Assembly: GCA_963836355.1 (NCBI GenBank)
Contig: CAWIJO010000002.1
Coordinates: 62,001-126,000 of the forward strand
Length of the DNA: 64,000 bases
Direction: 5' to 3'
Origin: Palsa-506 sp963836355
GTDB taxonomy: Bacteria; Actinomycetota; Actinomycetes; Streptosporangiales; Streptosporangiaceae
How positions within the stretch are numbered: the first letter of the stretch is position 1; each line of letters begins with the position of its first letter. This document shows positions 1 through 7,783 of the stretch, one piece after another. Both the position numbers and the translations under genes were made by a program. The notes under the pieces were generated by a model. That model ran no database searches and was not told where the DNA came from. It was given only the letters and a program-made list of their open reading frames with translations.

Positions 1-97
1 TTCAGCACCAGCGTCAGAGCCCGGCGTCATACTAAAAACCAGGTCACCGCCAGAGTTCTGTCGGCACGAGACCGGCAGTTCTGTCGGTAACCCACAG

Positions 98-147
98 TGG
101 GCGCAGCAGGGTTCGAACCTGCGGCCCCTCGCTTGTAAGGCGAGTTA
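98..147 (-). tRNA. tRNA-Val(UAC), 3' half only
   Basis: On the minus strand this reads as an anticodon stem-loop (CTCGC stem, loop with anticodon TAC, GCGAG), a short variable region, a canonical T arm containing GGTTCGAA, the 3' acceptor strand TGCGCCC and discriminator A. The 5' half (acceptor 5' strand and D arm) is missing and is replaced by decamer repeats. A tRNA 3' half is the usual footprint of an integrative element that recombined within a tRNA gene. No second copy of the half-gene was seen in the window, so the partner junction, if any, lies outside. Confidence 0.75.
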
Positions 148-156
148 TTACAGTCG

Positions 157-207
157 CTGGACGTGGCTGGACGTGGCTGGACGTGGCTGGACGTGGCTGG
201 ACGTGGC
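157..207. repeat. Tandem decamer repeat, five copies
   Basis: The unit CTGGACGTGG is repeated head to tail five times with no visible change. It begins where the D arm of the adjacent tRNA-Val should be. A diverged trace of the unit continues near 238-270. There are no spacers, so it is a direct tandem repeat and not a CRISPR array. It could be a recombinase accessory-binding array or simple slippage. Confidence 0.8.
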
Positions 208-224
208 CTGCTTCGGCATCTGCC

Positions 225-365
225 AGCCACGACTGCGGCTGGACGTGGCCTGGCGTGGCCTGGTGCCGGTGGTTGTTGGCTCCCCTTTTGGCTCCCCCGT
301 TTCATTAGCGCCGCTAACCTTTCACCATACGAACGGCAGCCTGAAACTCGCTGCTGCCCGGCTAT
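225..365. repeat. Att-like dispersed repeat, copy 1
   Basis: This segment aligns with 19540-19680. The shared core is TTTGGCTCCCCC followed by a short variable stretch and a palindrome around TTAGCGCCGCTAA. A shorter relative lies at 46130-46150. The 19.6 kb copy sits directly after the stop codon of a serine recombinase gene, so an attachment-site or element-end role is possible, but this is inference. Nothing else was recognised in 208-442. Confidence 0.6.
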
Positions 366-660
366 GGTGGCCCGGGGCGATCGATGACTGTGTGCCCGAT
401 GTCCAGGTCTGAGAGCTTCGGGTCACCGCGTCAGCCGCCGGAAGACACCAGCGTAAGAGGACGTGTGTCAAGCGGTACTGCGGGGAATTCGTTGTTGATC
501 TTGCTTCGGTGGTGCTGGCCTGGGCGGGTGCTGGTACGGCTGGCGCTTGTGGCCCCTGGTCCGGGGGTGGTTGCGGTGGCTGGGCCGTTCGCGGGCATGC
601 TGGCGCCTGAACCGCCCCAGCTAGCGTGCGCACCTTCGTTCCTGGGAAGGCTGGCACGAC

Positions 661-978
661 ATGGCGAAGACTCAGAACTACAGCGCGGAGACCAGGGGAA
701 AGGCGATCCGGCTGGTCCGCGAGCACGCCGGTGATTACGACAGCGAGTACGCGGCGATCCGTGCGGTGGCCGGGCGGCTGGGGATGAGCGCGGAGACGCT
801 GCGCAAGTGGCTCCGCCAGTCCGAGATCGACGCGGGGAGCGCTCCGGGGGTGACGACTGAGGAGGCCGCGCAGGTCCGCCAGCTCCGCAGGAAGGTGGCG
901 GAGCTGGAGCGGACGATCGAGATCCTCTCGGCCGCGACGGGTTTCTTCGCGCGGGCGCACGACCCGCGACAGGGCTGA
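661..978 (+). CDS. IS3-family transposase OrfA
   Basis: 105 aa DNA-binding subunit of an IS3-type transposase. The N-terminal half has the helix-turn-helix pattern of the family (AVAGRLGMSAETLRKWLRQ, about residues 38-56). The C-terminal half is a leucine-zipper-like coiled coil (QLRRKVAELERTIEIL) that normally mediates dimerisation. The ATG is preceded by a weak purine-rich stretch. The gene is followed in the -1 frame by orfB, and a GGGTTTC heptamer near its 3' end should produce the OrfAB fusion that performs transposition. It appears intact. Confidence 0.9.
   Translation: MAKTQNYSAETRGKAIRLVREHAGDYDSEYAAIRAVAGRLGMSAETLRKWLRQSEIDAGSAPGVTTEEAAQVRQLRRKVAELERTIEILSAATGFFARAHDPRQG
939..945 (+). 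promoter_or_regulatory. -1 programmed frameshift heptamer GGGTTTC
   Basis: The sequence reads G GGT TTC in the orfA frame, a perfect X XXY YYZ slippery heptamer. Slipping back one base leads into the orfB frame, which stays open across the orfA stop and joins directly to the conserved start of OrfB (FRHRFGVVPICRAL). This is the usual way IS3 elements make OrfAB. Confidence 0.7.
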
Positions 979-1019
979 CCTGCCAGTTCATCGACGCCTT
1001 CCGGCACCGGTTCGGGGTC

Positions 1020-1916
1020 GTGCCGATCTGCCGGGCCCTGTCAGCGCAGGGCCTGGCGATCGCCCCGAGGACCTACTGGGCAAGGAGGAAGCGCCCGCCC
1101 TCGGCGCGGGCGCTGCGTGACGCTGTCGTCACCAGGCTGCTGGCTTCGGTCTTCGAGCCCGGGAAGAACGGCCGGCCGGCGCCGGAATCGCTCTATGGCG
1201 CGGTGAAGGCGTGGGGGTGGCTGCGGCGGCAGGGCGTGAGCGCGGCCAGGTGCACGGTGGAGCGGATCATGCGGGCCAACGGCTGGCGGGGCAACGTCCG
1301 CCAGGCGCGGAAGATCCGGACCACGGTGGCGAACCCGGCGGCGGAGCGGTTCCCGGACCTGGTCAGGCGCCAGTTCAAGGCGGAGGCGCCAGGACGGCTG
1401 CTGGTCGCGGACTTCACCTATCTCGCCCTGGCCGGGGGCGGGTTCGCCTACGTGGCGTTCGTGATCGACGCCTACGCGGGCACCATCCGCGGCTGGGAGT
1501 GCTCGCTGAGCAAAACGGCCAGGTTCATCCAGCGGGCGATCCGCCAGGCCATCACCCAGCTGGCCCGGCTCGGCCACCCGGTCACGGCCGGCGCCATCCA
1601 CCATTCCGACGCCGGCTCGCAATACACCAGTGTCCGGTTCACCGAGACCCTGATGCTCGCCGGGCTGGCCGGATCGATCGGTACCGTCGGGGACGCTTAC
1701 GATAACGCCCTGGCCGAAACCACCATAGGGCTATACAAATCCGAATGCGCGCGGGACGGATCGCCGTTCCGGGACGGGCCGCTCGCGACGCTGGGCGACG
1801 TGGAGAAGATCACCAGCGCCTGGGTCCACTGGTACAACAACGACCGGCTCATGCACCGCACCGGGCTGCGGCCACCCGCCGAGGCCGACCAGCGGTACTG
1901 GGCCGGCCAGGCATAA
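1020..1916 (+). CDS. IS3-family transposase OrfB (DDE catalytic part)
   Basis: 298 aa integrase-fold catalytic subunit. After an N-terminal HTH_21-like segment come the three acidic DDE positions: VADFTYLA, HHSDAGSQYTS, and NALAETTIGLYKSE, the last with the conserved K. The GTG at 1020 gives a short product, but the frame is open upstream to the slippery heptamer, so the working protein is probably the OrfAB frameshift product starting at 661. The C-terminal HWYNNDRLMH motif is also typical. The gene looks complete. Confidence 0.9.
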   Translation: MPICRALSAQGLAIAPRTYWARRKRPPSARALRDAVVTRLLASVFEPGKNGRPAPESLYGAVKAWGWLRRQGVSAARCTVERIMRANGWRGNVRQARKIRTTVANPAAERFPDLVRRQFKAEAPGRLLVADFTYLALAGGGFAYVAFVIDAYAGTIRGWECSLSKTARFIQRAIRQAITQLARLGHPVTAGAIHHSDAGSQYTSVRFTETLMLAGLAGSIGTVGDAYDNALAETTIGLYKSECARDGSPFRDGPLATLGDVEKITSAWVHWYNNDRLMHRTGLRPPAEADQRYWAGQA

Positions 1917-1937
1917 CCCCCACCAAATGGGGGGGCG

Positions 1938-2052
1938 CCGGGCTTGACATGGGACCCTCGCGGACGGCCACCCGGACCAGAAAGAGGCCAGGCCGGAATA
2001 ACCGGCCCGGTGCCCGGCAAGGCTACGGCCGCCCGCCCCATGTCAAGCCCGG
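1938..2052. repeat. 16-bp inverted repeat pair enclosing about 84 bp
   Basis: CCGGGCTTGACATGGG at 1938-1953 is matched by its exact reverse complement at 2037-2052. Inside there is a second small palindrome (GGCCGG...CCGGCC). It lies in the 3' noncoding part of the IS3 element. It may be a transcription terminator, a recombination structure or a MITE-like insertion. Confidence 0.6.
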
Positions 2053-2453
2053 CTCACGCGACAGCCAAACCCGGACGGCTAGTCACACGCGAGACTATTA
2101 ACTAAAATCACATCAGAGCAGGCATTGGGACCTGCTGGTCACACAAAGCTAGGTGTGCACCAAAGTCGGGGATCTCCACGCCCGCCCGGGCGGATGCTCG
2201 TGCCTGGGTGGTGCGGTAGCGCGGGTGCCTTGTGGCCTGGGGCTTCTCGCTCTACGTAGTGCAAGCGGGCTCGGCCGTGAAGGCCTGCCCCGACAGCGTT
2301 CAACCGAGCTGGTGAGAAGCTCCGGGCGACCAGGGGAGAGCTGCCCAGGGTGTCTCACGAGGTTGGTCCTCGACGCCGGGGCGGGCTCGCTCTCCCCTCA
2401 TCTGGAGGGAAGCCTGGTCTAGGGCACTGGTGACGTGGTGCGGTATGCGCTGG

Positions 2454-3881
2454 TCAGGCTGCCTCCAGGTAGCGGGGGGCAGCCTGGTGGTCTTTGCGCC
2501 CGGCGGCGACATCAGGGTCCCAGCTGGTGCCGTGGACCACGATGGAGTAGATCCAGCGCAGCAACGCGGCGGCGCACGCCACGCGGGCCTTGGCGCGGCG
2601 GCGCCGGGCAGCCTCGGCGGCCGCGCTGGCGTGCCCGGCCCGCCCGGCGCCGTCGTCCTGGGCAACGGCCGCGGCCTGGCCGGCGGCTGCGGTCATGGCC
2701 TGGTATTTCGCTGCCATGACGGGGTTGTGGATCAGCATCGGCCACACGGCGCGCCACGCGGTCAGGCGCAGGCTGGGACGGCCGCGGCGGGAGATGTGAG
2801 CCTCGCCATCGAAGGCGCCCGAAGCGTTATCGGACGGGGACATCCCGGCGTGCTTGACCAGCGATGATGACGTGTCGTACCGGTTGGGGTCGCCGGTCTC
2901 GGCCAAGATCGCCGCTGCCCCGGTCACGGTCAGGCCGGGTATGTCGCCCAGCCGGGCCAGGCCGAGGCTGGCCAGGGCGGCGGCCAGGGCGGCCTCGGTG
3001 TCCCGCTGCTGGGCGCGGGCGCGTTGCAGGTCGCCCAGCTCGGCGGCGATCCGGCGCAGCAGCCCGCGGCGGTGCGCGCGCACCACGCCCTCAGTGCTGG
3101 TCAGCGCAGCGAACACTGTCTTGCATACCGGGCCGTGGATCCGCTGCCCGCCCCAGCCGGGCACGGCGGACCGGACCAGGCCGGTAAAGGCCTCCACGCC
3201 GAGATCAGCCAGTTCCTCCGGCTGGCCGCCGCACCGCGAGGCCACCACCTGCAGGGCCGCCAGCCAGGTCATCGACTCAAACGGCTGCGCGCACGCCTCG
3301 GTCACCACCGGCCAGGCCACCGACAGGAAGTCCCGGACCCGCTGCACCGACGCGGTGCCCGAGGTGATCAGCGCGGCGCGGCGCCGCCCCAGGTGCCGCA
3401 GATCCGCCCACACCTCATCCAGCTCCCCGGGAACATAGCAGTGCAGCTCAGCGGCCAGCCGCGCGATCATCACGCAGTCAGCCTCATCGGTTTTGCGCGT
3501 CGTGTAATCCTGCTGCTGGCGGGCGATATGCGTTACCAGCGGCTGCACGCACACCATCGGCAGGCCCCGCTCCGCGCACAGCCGCTGCACCTGCAGCCAC
3601 CGCGGCCCGGTCGGCTCGCACGCCACCGTCACCGACCTGAACCCCTTCGCCCCGGCCTGCCCCGCCGCCCAGTCCAGCGCCTCGCCCAGCCGGAACGCCT
3701 TCACCCGCACCGTCTTACGCGCCAGCACCCGCACATCATGATCAACAACCGCGAGCGCCTGCTTCTCATCAGCCAGGTCGATCCCGATCACCGCGCCGTC
3801 ACGCGGCAGCATTCCCCGCAGCTGCTCCCGCCGCGCGTTCCGCCTGCGGTCCCCCCGCGTCATGCCATTACCCTTGCCCAT
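2454..3881 (-). CDS. IS110-family DEDD recombinase, copy A
   Basis: 475 aa. The N-terminal RuvC-like DEDD domain shows IGIDLADEKQ (first D), VACEPTGPRW (E) and RKTDEADCVMIA (paired D). The C-terminal transposase_20 domain contains GDIPGLTVTGAAAILAETG and the serine region HISRRGRPSLR, where family members carry the nucleophilic serine. Recombinases of this family cut and join DNA with a bridge RNA made from the element's own noncoding end. ATG is chosen because it follows a strong AGGAGG. That ribosome site lies in a 13-bp hairpin arm. The protein equals the copy at 32738-34165. Confidence 0.95.
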   Translation of the reverse strand: MGKGNGMTRGDRRRNARREQLRGMLPRDGAVIGIDLADEKQALAVVDHDVRVLARKTVRVKAFRLGEALDWAAGQAGAKGFRSVTVACEPTGPRWLQVQRLCAERGLPMVCVQPLVTHIARQQQDYTTRKTDEADCVMIARLAAELHCYVPGELDEVWADLRHLGRRRAALITSGTASVQRVRDFLSVAWPVVTEACAQPFESMTWLAALQVVASRCGGQPEELADLGVEAFTGLVRSAVPGWGGQRIHGPVCKTVFAALTSTEGVVRAHRRGLLRRIAAELGDLQRARAQQRDTEAALAAALASLGLARLGDIPGLTVTGAAAILAETGDPNRYDTSSSLVKHAGMSPSDNASGAFDGEAHISRRGRPSLRLTAWRAVWPMLIHNPVMAAKYQAMTAAAGQAAAVAQDDGAGRAGHASAAAEAARRRRAKARVACAAALLRWIYSIVVHGTSWDPDVAAGRKDHQAAPRYLEAA

Positions 3882-3882
3882 A

Positions 3883-3944
3883 GGACGTCCTCCTGTGTTG
3901 CGCCTGGGACACCAAGCCCGAACAATCGCACCAGGAGGACGTCC
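3883..3944 (-). promoter_or_regulatory. Hairpin that buries the IS110 ribosome site (copy A)
   Basis: GGACGTCCTCCTG and CAGGAGGACGTCC form a perfect 13-bp stem immediately upstream of the ATG. The 3' arm contains the AGGAGG. A transcript that includes both arms would hide the ribosome site. The identical structure precedes copy B. Confidence 0.7.
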
Positions 3945-4003
3945 CCGTCTCAGCTACCACCGGCAGAACACGCGCCTCCTGCGCTTCGCCCTATTACTAC
4001 GCC

Positions 4004-4403
4004 GACGATCTGATCACTGTTGAGCGCGTCGACCCAACACCGGCGCCTGACGGTGCACGTCCGCCGCGTGCTCTTCGGCACATGAAGCCGTCGTTCGGGC
4101 CGGGTTGCTGACGCCGTGCTCGGGGTGTCCGGTCGCGGTGCTCGGCGCGGCGGCGTTCCCTCGGGCATCCCGCTAGATCGAGATGGGTGCTCCTTGCACC
4201 CCGGACGAACACCGCGAGCACGTTGACACACGTCGTGGATGGCTGTGATGTCTTATATCCGGCCCCGCGATCGGACCTATTCGGCGTCGGCCGCACGCTG
4301 GCGGCGGAGCAGCCGCTGCCTAAGGCAGCATGGAATGCGGTCTTCGCGCAGCGGTGGGTATGCGGCGCTGGTATCAGCGAGGCCGTGTGCCGGGCGGGGA
4401 ACG
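4004..4403. other. No gene recognised
   Basis: About 400 bp between the IS110 end and the small gene at 4404. Open frames exist on both strands, but none shows a motif I recognise. It may hold decayed mobile DNA. Confidence 0.4.
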
Positions 4404-4892
4404 TCACGCGCGCGTGAGCGGCCCGAGCGTGACAATGCGCGTACCGATCGGCGGCAGGGTGGCAATTACCACAAGGCGGCGCGGCCGGCCGGTCATGGCC
4501 GCCGCCAGCCGAGGGCCTCGCCGCGTGACCAGGCGGTTGTGGCGGAGCTTGACGCGCGATGTCGCGAGCATGCTCTCGATGCGTGCGTCGTCGGGCAGCC
4601 GCCGCTCGCGGGCGATCACCCGGCTGAAGGCCAGGCCGTCGGCCAGCGCGCCGCCCTCTAGTGGTGGGGTGACCCGCGCGAACGCGGCGAACTGATCGGC
4701 GAGGCCGGCACCGAGGGCCCGCGCCAGCGCCGGCCAGGCCCGGGCCACCGCCCGTGCGCGTTTGTGCGCCAGCGAAACCGAGGTCAGTGCGACCAGCCGT
4801 GCGTCGAGGCCTTCGGCTGGCGGACCCCCGTACAGCGCCGAGATCAGCTCGGCCTGACGCGCGGCGAGCCGGGCCCTCAGCTCCGCCGTCAT
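4404..4892 (-). CDS. Partner protein of DUF692/MNIO enzyme, unknown function
   Basis: 162 aa from the ATG at 4892, which overlaps the stop of the upstream MNIO-type gene (ATGA), so the two are translationally coupled. The sequence is rich in Ala, Arg and Leu and predicted helical, with segments such as LAARQAELISALYGG and ARVTPPLEGGALADGLAFSR. Genes for DUF692 enzymes usually have a partner that binds the peptide substrate; this position and size fit that role, but I cannot name a family with certainty. No membrane segments or metal motifs were seen. The partner enzyme is truncated, so the pair is probably non-functional. Confidence 0.55.
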   Translation of the reverse strand: MTAELRARLAARQAELISALYGGPPAEGLDARLVALTSVSLAHKRARAVARAWPALARALGAGLADQFAAFARVTPPLEGGALADGLAFSRVIARERRLPDDARIESMLATSRVKLRHNRLVTRRGPRLAAAMTGRPRRLVVIATLPPIGTRIVTLGPLTRA

Positions 4893-5340
4893 CGGACGGC
4901 GGCGCGCCCGCACGCGCCGCGGTTCACCGCCGCACGGATCCGGTCGAGCTCGGCGGCGATCTCCGAATCTGGCGGGAAGTCATCGTCGCGCTCGAGGAGT
5001 ACCCCTGGCGGGACCGTCCGCGCGCAGAGTTCTTCGAGTAGCTGCAGCACGCCGGGGGGGACGGCGCGGGTGTGCGTGTCGTGGTAGACGCCATCGCCCT
5101 CCAAGCCCCCCGCCACGTGCACATAGGCGATCCGGTCCAGCGGCAGGCGGTCCAGGAAGCTGCGCGAATCGTAACGGTGGTTGCGGGCGTTGGCGTAGAG
5201 ATTCGCCACATCGAGCAGCAGCAAGGCGCCAGTGCGATCGAGAAGCTCACACAGGAACGCCGCCTCGTCCATCTCCGCCTCCGGCCAGTCCACCAGAGCA
5301 GCGATCTGTTCCAGTGCCAGCGGCACCGGTAGCCCCGGCG
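4889..5340 (-). pseudogene. DUF692 (MNIO) family enzyme, N-terminally truncated
   Basis: About 150 C-terminal residues of a multinuclear non-haem iron oxidative enzyme, the TIM-barrel family that modifies cysteines in peptides. Visible family motifs are PLALEQIAALVDWPEAEMDE, LLLLDVANLYANARNH (metal-ligand region) and YVHVAGG...GVYHDTHTR. The first half of the barrel is absent: coding similarity stops at 5340, exactly where a dispersed repeat shared with 46068 begins. The 3' end overlaps the next gene by ATGA. The break suggests that mobile DNA removed the 5' half. Confidence 0.7.
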
Positions 5341-5395
5341 CTACGCGAGGCCTCGCATAGCCCGGCCATGGACAAGATCATCATCAACTTTGGCT
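5341..5395. repeat. Dispersed repeat shared with 46068-46122
   Basis: About 55 bp, roughly nine tenths identical to 46068-46122 (common blocks AGCCCGGCCATG and ACAAGATCATCATCAACTTT). The copy at 46 kb continues into the TTTGGCTCCCCC core that is also found at 286 and 19603. Here the repeat begins where the MNIO gene is cut off and ends at a transposase scrap. It may be the end of a mobile element. Confidence 0.6.
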
Positions 5396-5399
5396 CCCC

Positions 5400-5882
5400 G
5401 ACGCGCTGGCCAAAAAGCGTCCCGACGGCGCCCCCTCCGGCGTTCTCGCCCAGACCGGCGATGACCTGCTGGAGGCCAGCATCCCCGGCCAGCACAAGCA
5501 CGCCAGCACCGCACTGGCCGTCGACTGGACCGACGCGGAAAGCTTCTCCCGCCCGCCCCGGCACGGCACCACCGGGTGCGCCGGCCCCGAAGCGTCCTGG
5601 GGGCACCGCAACTCCAACCTGCCCGGCCCCCGGGGCGAAATGCTCTTCGGCTACTACCACTCGGCCGGCACCATGACGCGCGAGGAAACAGGCCCGCCAG
5701 TGCCCGAGCTGGACCCGGTCCGCGCCCTGGCCGCCGTCCTGACCCGCATGCCCGCGGCCGGCATCGGCCCCGGCGACGTGCTCGCCGGCTCCGGCTACGC
5801 CCACCGCGACCCCGCCGCCTGGGCCATCCCGCTCCGCCGCGCCGGCGCGCAACTGGTCCAGGACCTAATGGGCACATGGCAG
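5400..5882 (+). pseudogene. DDE-type transposase fragment
   Basis: One open frame of about 160 codons reads through LAQTGDDLLEASIPGQHKHA, VDWTDAESFSRPPRHG and AAGIGPGDVLAGSGYAHRDP. Its composition and the last motif (a GSGYAHR acidic-loop-like stretch) resemble actinobacterial DDE transposases. There is no start or stop belonging to it, and both ends run into unrelated DNA. The ELDPVRAL junction may mark a small internal deletion. The family assignment is from memory of similar proteins and is uncertain. Confidence 0.45.
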
Positions 5883-6219
5883 GCCACCGCTAAGCGAGCA
5901 CTGGGCGTGAAGCTCTCCGTGCAGAGTGCGGGTCCTGTCTGCCAGATCGATGCCTGTCCAGGACTGAGCACATGGATGCCTTGGTGCAGAGAGGCAGGAT
6001 CTGCAAGGCGTGGCTGGTGCCGGGTGACTCGCACCGTAGACCAGGGGACTCGATCCCTTTGTGGAGACCCGGGTCCCGGCATCAGCCCGCCGCCGCCGCC
6101 GGCCCGTCAGCGACACGCCGGGCCGCATCCGCGGAAAGCGCTGTTCGTGACGGTATGGGTGATCGTGGCCTGAGCCATCCGCAGGATGGACCCCTCACGC
6201 TGACGGGAGCCGCCAGCGC
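5883..6219. other. No gene recognised
   Basis: 337 bp with several short inverted repeats but no supported reading frame. I considered a group II intron end and found no catalytic domain V and no reverse transcriptase. Confidence 0.4.
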
Positions 6220-6333
6220 GACCGCCTGACGTCCGCCAGGCAGATCATCAAGACCGGCACCGTCTCCTATCGCCTCACCCACGCCCGCCAGCAGCAGAAC
6301 ACCAAGAAGCCCGTCAGCGCGCCCGCCCGCTGA
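6220..6333 (+). pseudogene. IstB C-terminal remnant (IS21 type)
   Basis: 38 codons ending in TGA. The stretch RQIIKTGTVSYRLTHARQQQ matches the C-terminal IETGTxSYRLAxTR signature of the IstB proteins at 7784 and 59543. All of the ATPase domain is missing. It is followed, as in the IS21 copy at 59.4 kb, by a small passenger gene. Confidence 0.65.
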
Positions 6334-6354
6334 GCACCACCCGAGGAAGACCCG

Positions 6355-6591
6355 ATGCCAGCTCCCCTGATGCACCTCGATCTCGCCGACGCCGCCGAAC
6401 TCGCCGAGATGCTCACCTTCATCAGCCAGTGGCTCGGCGGCACCGACCACGCCCACCTCGCCGCCTCATTCGGCCGCTTCATCGGCACCCAGGGCTACGA
6501 CCTCGCTGAACTGCGCACCGACCTGGCCCGCTTCACCTTCCTGCTCGGCCACGACGACGGCGAGCAACTCTTCGGCACCGGCCACAGCTGA
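6355..6591 (+). CDS. Small IS21-associated protein
   Basis: 78 aa, acidic and helical. It is clearly homologous to the 75-aa protein at 61538: both share the layout ADAAELAE(M/I)L.FxSxWLG, a middle FxGxxxY, and L(R)(T/D)DLARFxFLLGxxDGExLFG. In both places it lies just downstream of istB-type sequence, so it is probably a passenger gene of this IS21 subgroup. Function is unknown. No catalytic or DNA-binding motif is visible. The ATG at 6355 has a GAGGAAGA ribosome site. Confidence 0.65.
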   Translation: MPAPLMHLDLADAAELAEMLTFISQWLGGTDHAHLAASFGRFIGTQGYDLAELRTDLARFTFLLGHDDGEQLFGTGHS

Positions 6592-6664
6592 CCATCCACC
6601 CTCTGCACGCCAATCCGTACCTCGCTCTGCACGGCAGGGAGTACGCCGACAGGCACCCTGGCGC

Positions 6665-6883
6665 GCTAACTACGAGGAGCTTCGCGCCAGCGCCCTGCAC
6701 GGCGCGCTGCCCGATGACGAGCACGCCCGGCGGATCGCCCGCTTCGGGCTCCCGGGCCTGGTCACGGCCCGCCCGGCCTGGCGAGTCGTGGCGCACGAGG
6801 CGCCCGAGCCGCGATGGACCGGCGGTGACCCCCGCCTGGCCGCGCTCGCTGCCGCCCACGCACTGGTAAGGCAAACGCCGTGA
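6665..6883 (+). pseudogene. Remnant of small gene preceding a serine recombinase
   Basis: An open frame ending at 6883 encodes NYEELRASALHGALPDDEHA and then a helical, Arg-rich tail ending LVRQTP. No start codon is found before the frame runs into the IS21 relic, so the 5' end has been lost. Its end lies 17 bp before the serine recombinase ATG, and a comparable small gene precedes the recombinase at 55112. I do not recognise its function. Confidence 0.4.
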
Positions 6884-6900
6884 TGAAAGGAGACAAGCGA

Positions 6901-7676
6901 TGAGAGTGGCACTGTATGCCCGGGTGTCCACCGAGCGTCAGGAACGGGAACGGACGATCGGCTCCCAGGTCGAGGCACTCGAGGCCAGGGCCGCGGCGGA
7001 GGGACGGGCCGTTGAGCTGTCCTGCGCCGACAACGGCCACTCCGGAGCCCGCCTCGACCGGCCAGGGCTCGATCAGGTCCGGGACGCCGCCGCCGCGCGG
7101 CGCATCGACGCGGTGGTCGCGCTCTGCCCCGACCGCCTCGCCCGCAACTACGTGCACCAGGCGCTAGTGCCCGAAGAACTCGCCCGCTTCGGCGTGTCGG
7201 TCATCTTCCTCGAGGGAGGTCACGCCGATGACCCCCAAAGGGCGGCTGCTCGCGCAAATCCAGGCAGCGGGGGCCGAGTTCGAGCCCACGAAGATCGTCG
7301 ACCGGAACCGCCGCGGCAAGCTCTGGCGGGCCCGTCAGGGTGAGGTGGTCTCCGGCGCCGTCCCCTACGGCTACCGCAAGGTCCGAGCCGCTTCCGGGCC
7401 CTGCGGGCAAGTCCAGGTCTGCGAAGAGGAGGCCACCGTCGTGCGTCAGGCCATCAGCTGGCACGCGAACGAGGGGCTGTCGATCCGGCAGATTGCCATC
7501 CGGCTCACCGAGGCGGGCATCCCGAGCCCGAAGGGCAAGCCGATCTGGCACCCCGCGACCGTCGACGCGCTCTTGCGCCAGGAAGCCTACGCCGGCACCC
7601 TCTATTACAACCGCCGGATCACCCGTGCCGATGCCCCCCGCCTTCCCCGGCACTCCGCCGAGCATGAACCGCTCAC
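6901..7676 (+). pseudogene. Large serine recombinase, N-terminal part, frameshifted
   Basis: Resolvase domain with the catalytic serine in LYARVSTERQ, then SARLDRPGLDQ and the CPDRLARNY helix. Near 7235 an extra A shifts the frame; the frame then resumes with GRLLAQIQAAGAEFEPTKIV and the recombinase domain (SGAVPYGYRKV, LYYNRRITRA). A strong AAAGGAGA precedes the ATG. The gene stops at the IS21 end: the 7-bp sequence CGCTCAC at 7670-7676 is repeated at 18668, where the C-terminal part resumes. Joined and corrected, the protein would be about 545 aa. Such enzymes integrate or excise phage-like elements. Confidence 0.85.
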
Positions 7677-7783
7677 TGGCTAGGACGGTTTCATTTGGCC
7701 CCGCCATGACGGTTTGACCTGGCCCCGTTTGCGGGTTGCGGGGGGCTGGTGTGACGGCTCGAAGTGGCCCCGGGCTGGGTGGG

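Larger units (their letters stand above)
608..2178 (+). mobile_element. IS3-family element with CGCC target duplication
   Basis: The ends share the pattern TGnnnnnCCCCnnCTnnnGTGCnCACC as imperfect terminal inverted repeats. CGCC flanks both sides (604-607 and 2179-2182), and copy B of the host IS110 shows the uninterrupted sequence with one CGCC, which proves the insertion boundaries. It encodes orfA and orfB with a -1 frameshift site between them. The 3' noncoding part (1917-2178) is longer than usual for the family and contains a 16-bp inverted repeat. Confidence 0.9.
443..4003 (-). mobile_element. IS110-family element copy A, interrupted by IS3
   Basis: Removing the nested IS3 (608-2178) and one copy of its 4-bp duplication leaves 1986 bp that correspond end to end with copy B at 32616-34601 in the opposite orientation. 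The two recombinases are identical in predicted protein. Outside 443 and 4003 the flanks of the two copies diverge at once, which defines the ends. No target duplication is expected for this family and none is seen. The element carries one DEDD recombinase gene, about 120 bp of 5' leader and about 436 bp of 3' noncoding DNA; the IS3 sits in the latter. Confidence 0.9.

Noticed and set aside
157..207. CRISPR array
   Set aside because: The repeats are direct decamers without spacers and no cas gene is nearby.
3024..4013. 329-codon plus-strand frame opposite the IS110 recombinase
   Set aside because: It is the reverse shadow of the IS110 recombinase; the same frame appears opposite copy B.
5883..6219. 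Group II intron fragment
   Set aside because: A GTGCG start-like sequence is present, but there is no domain V and no reverse transcriptase.
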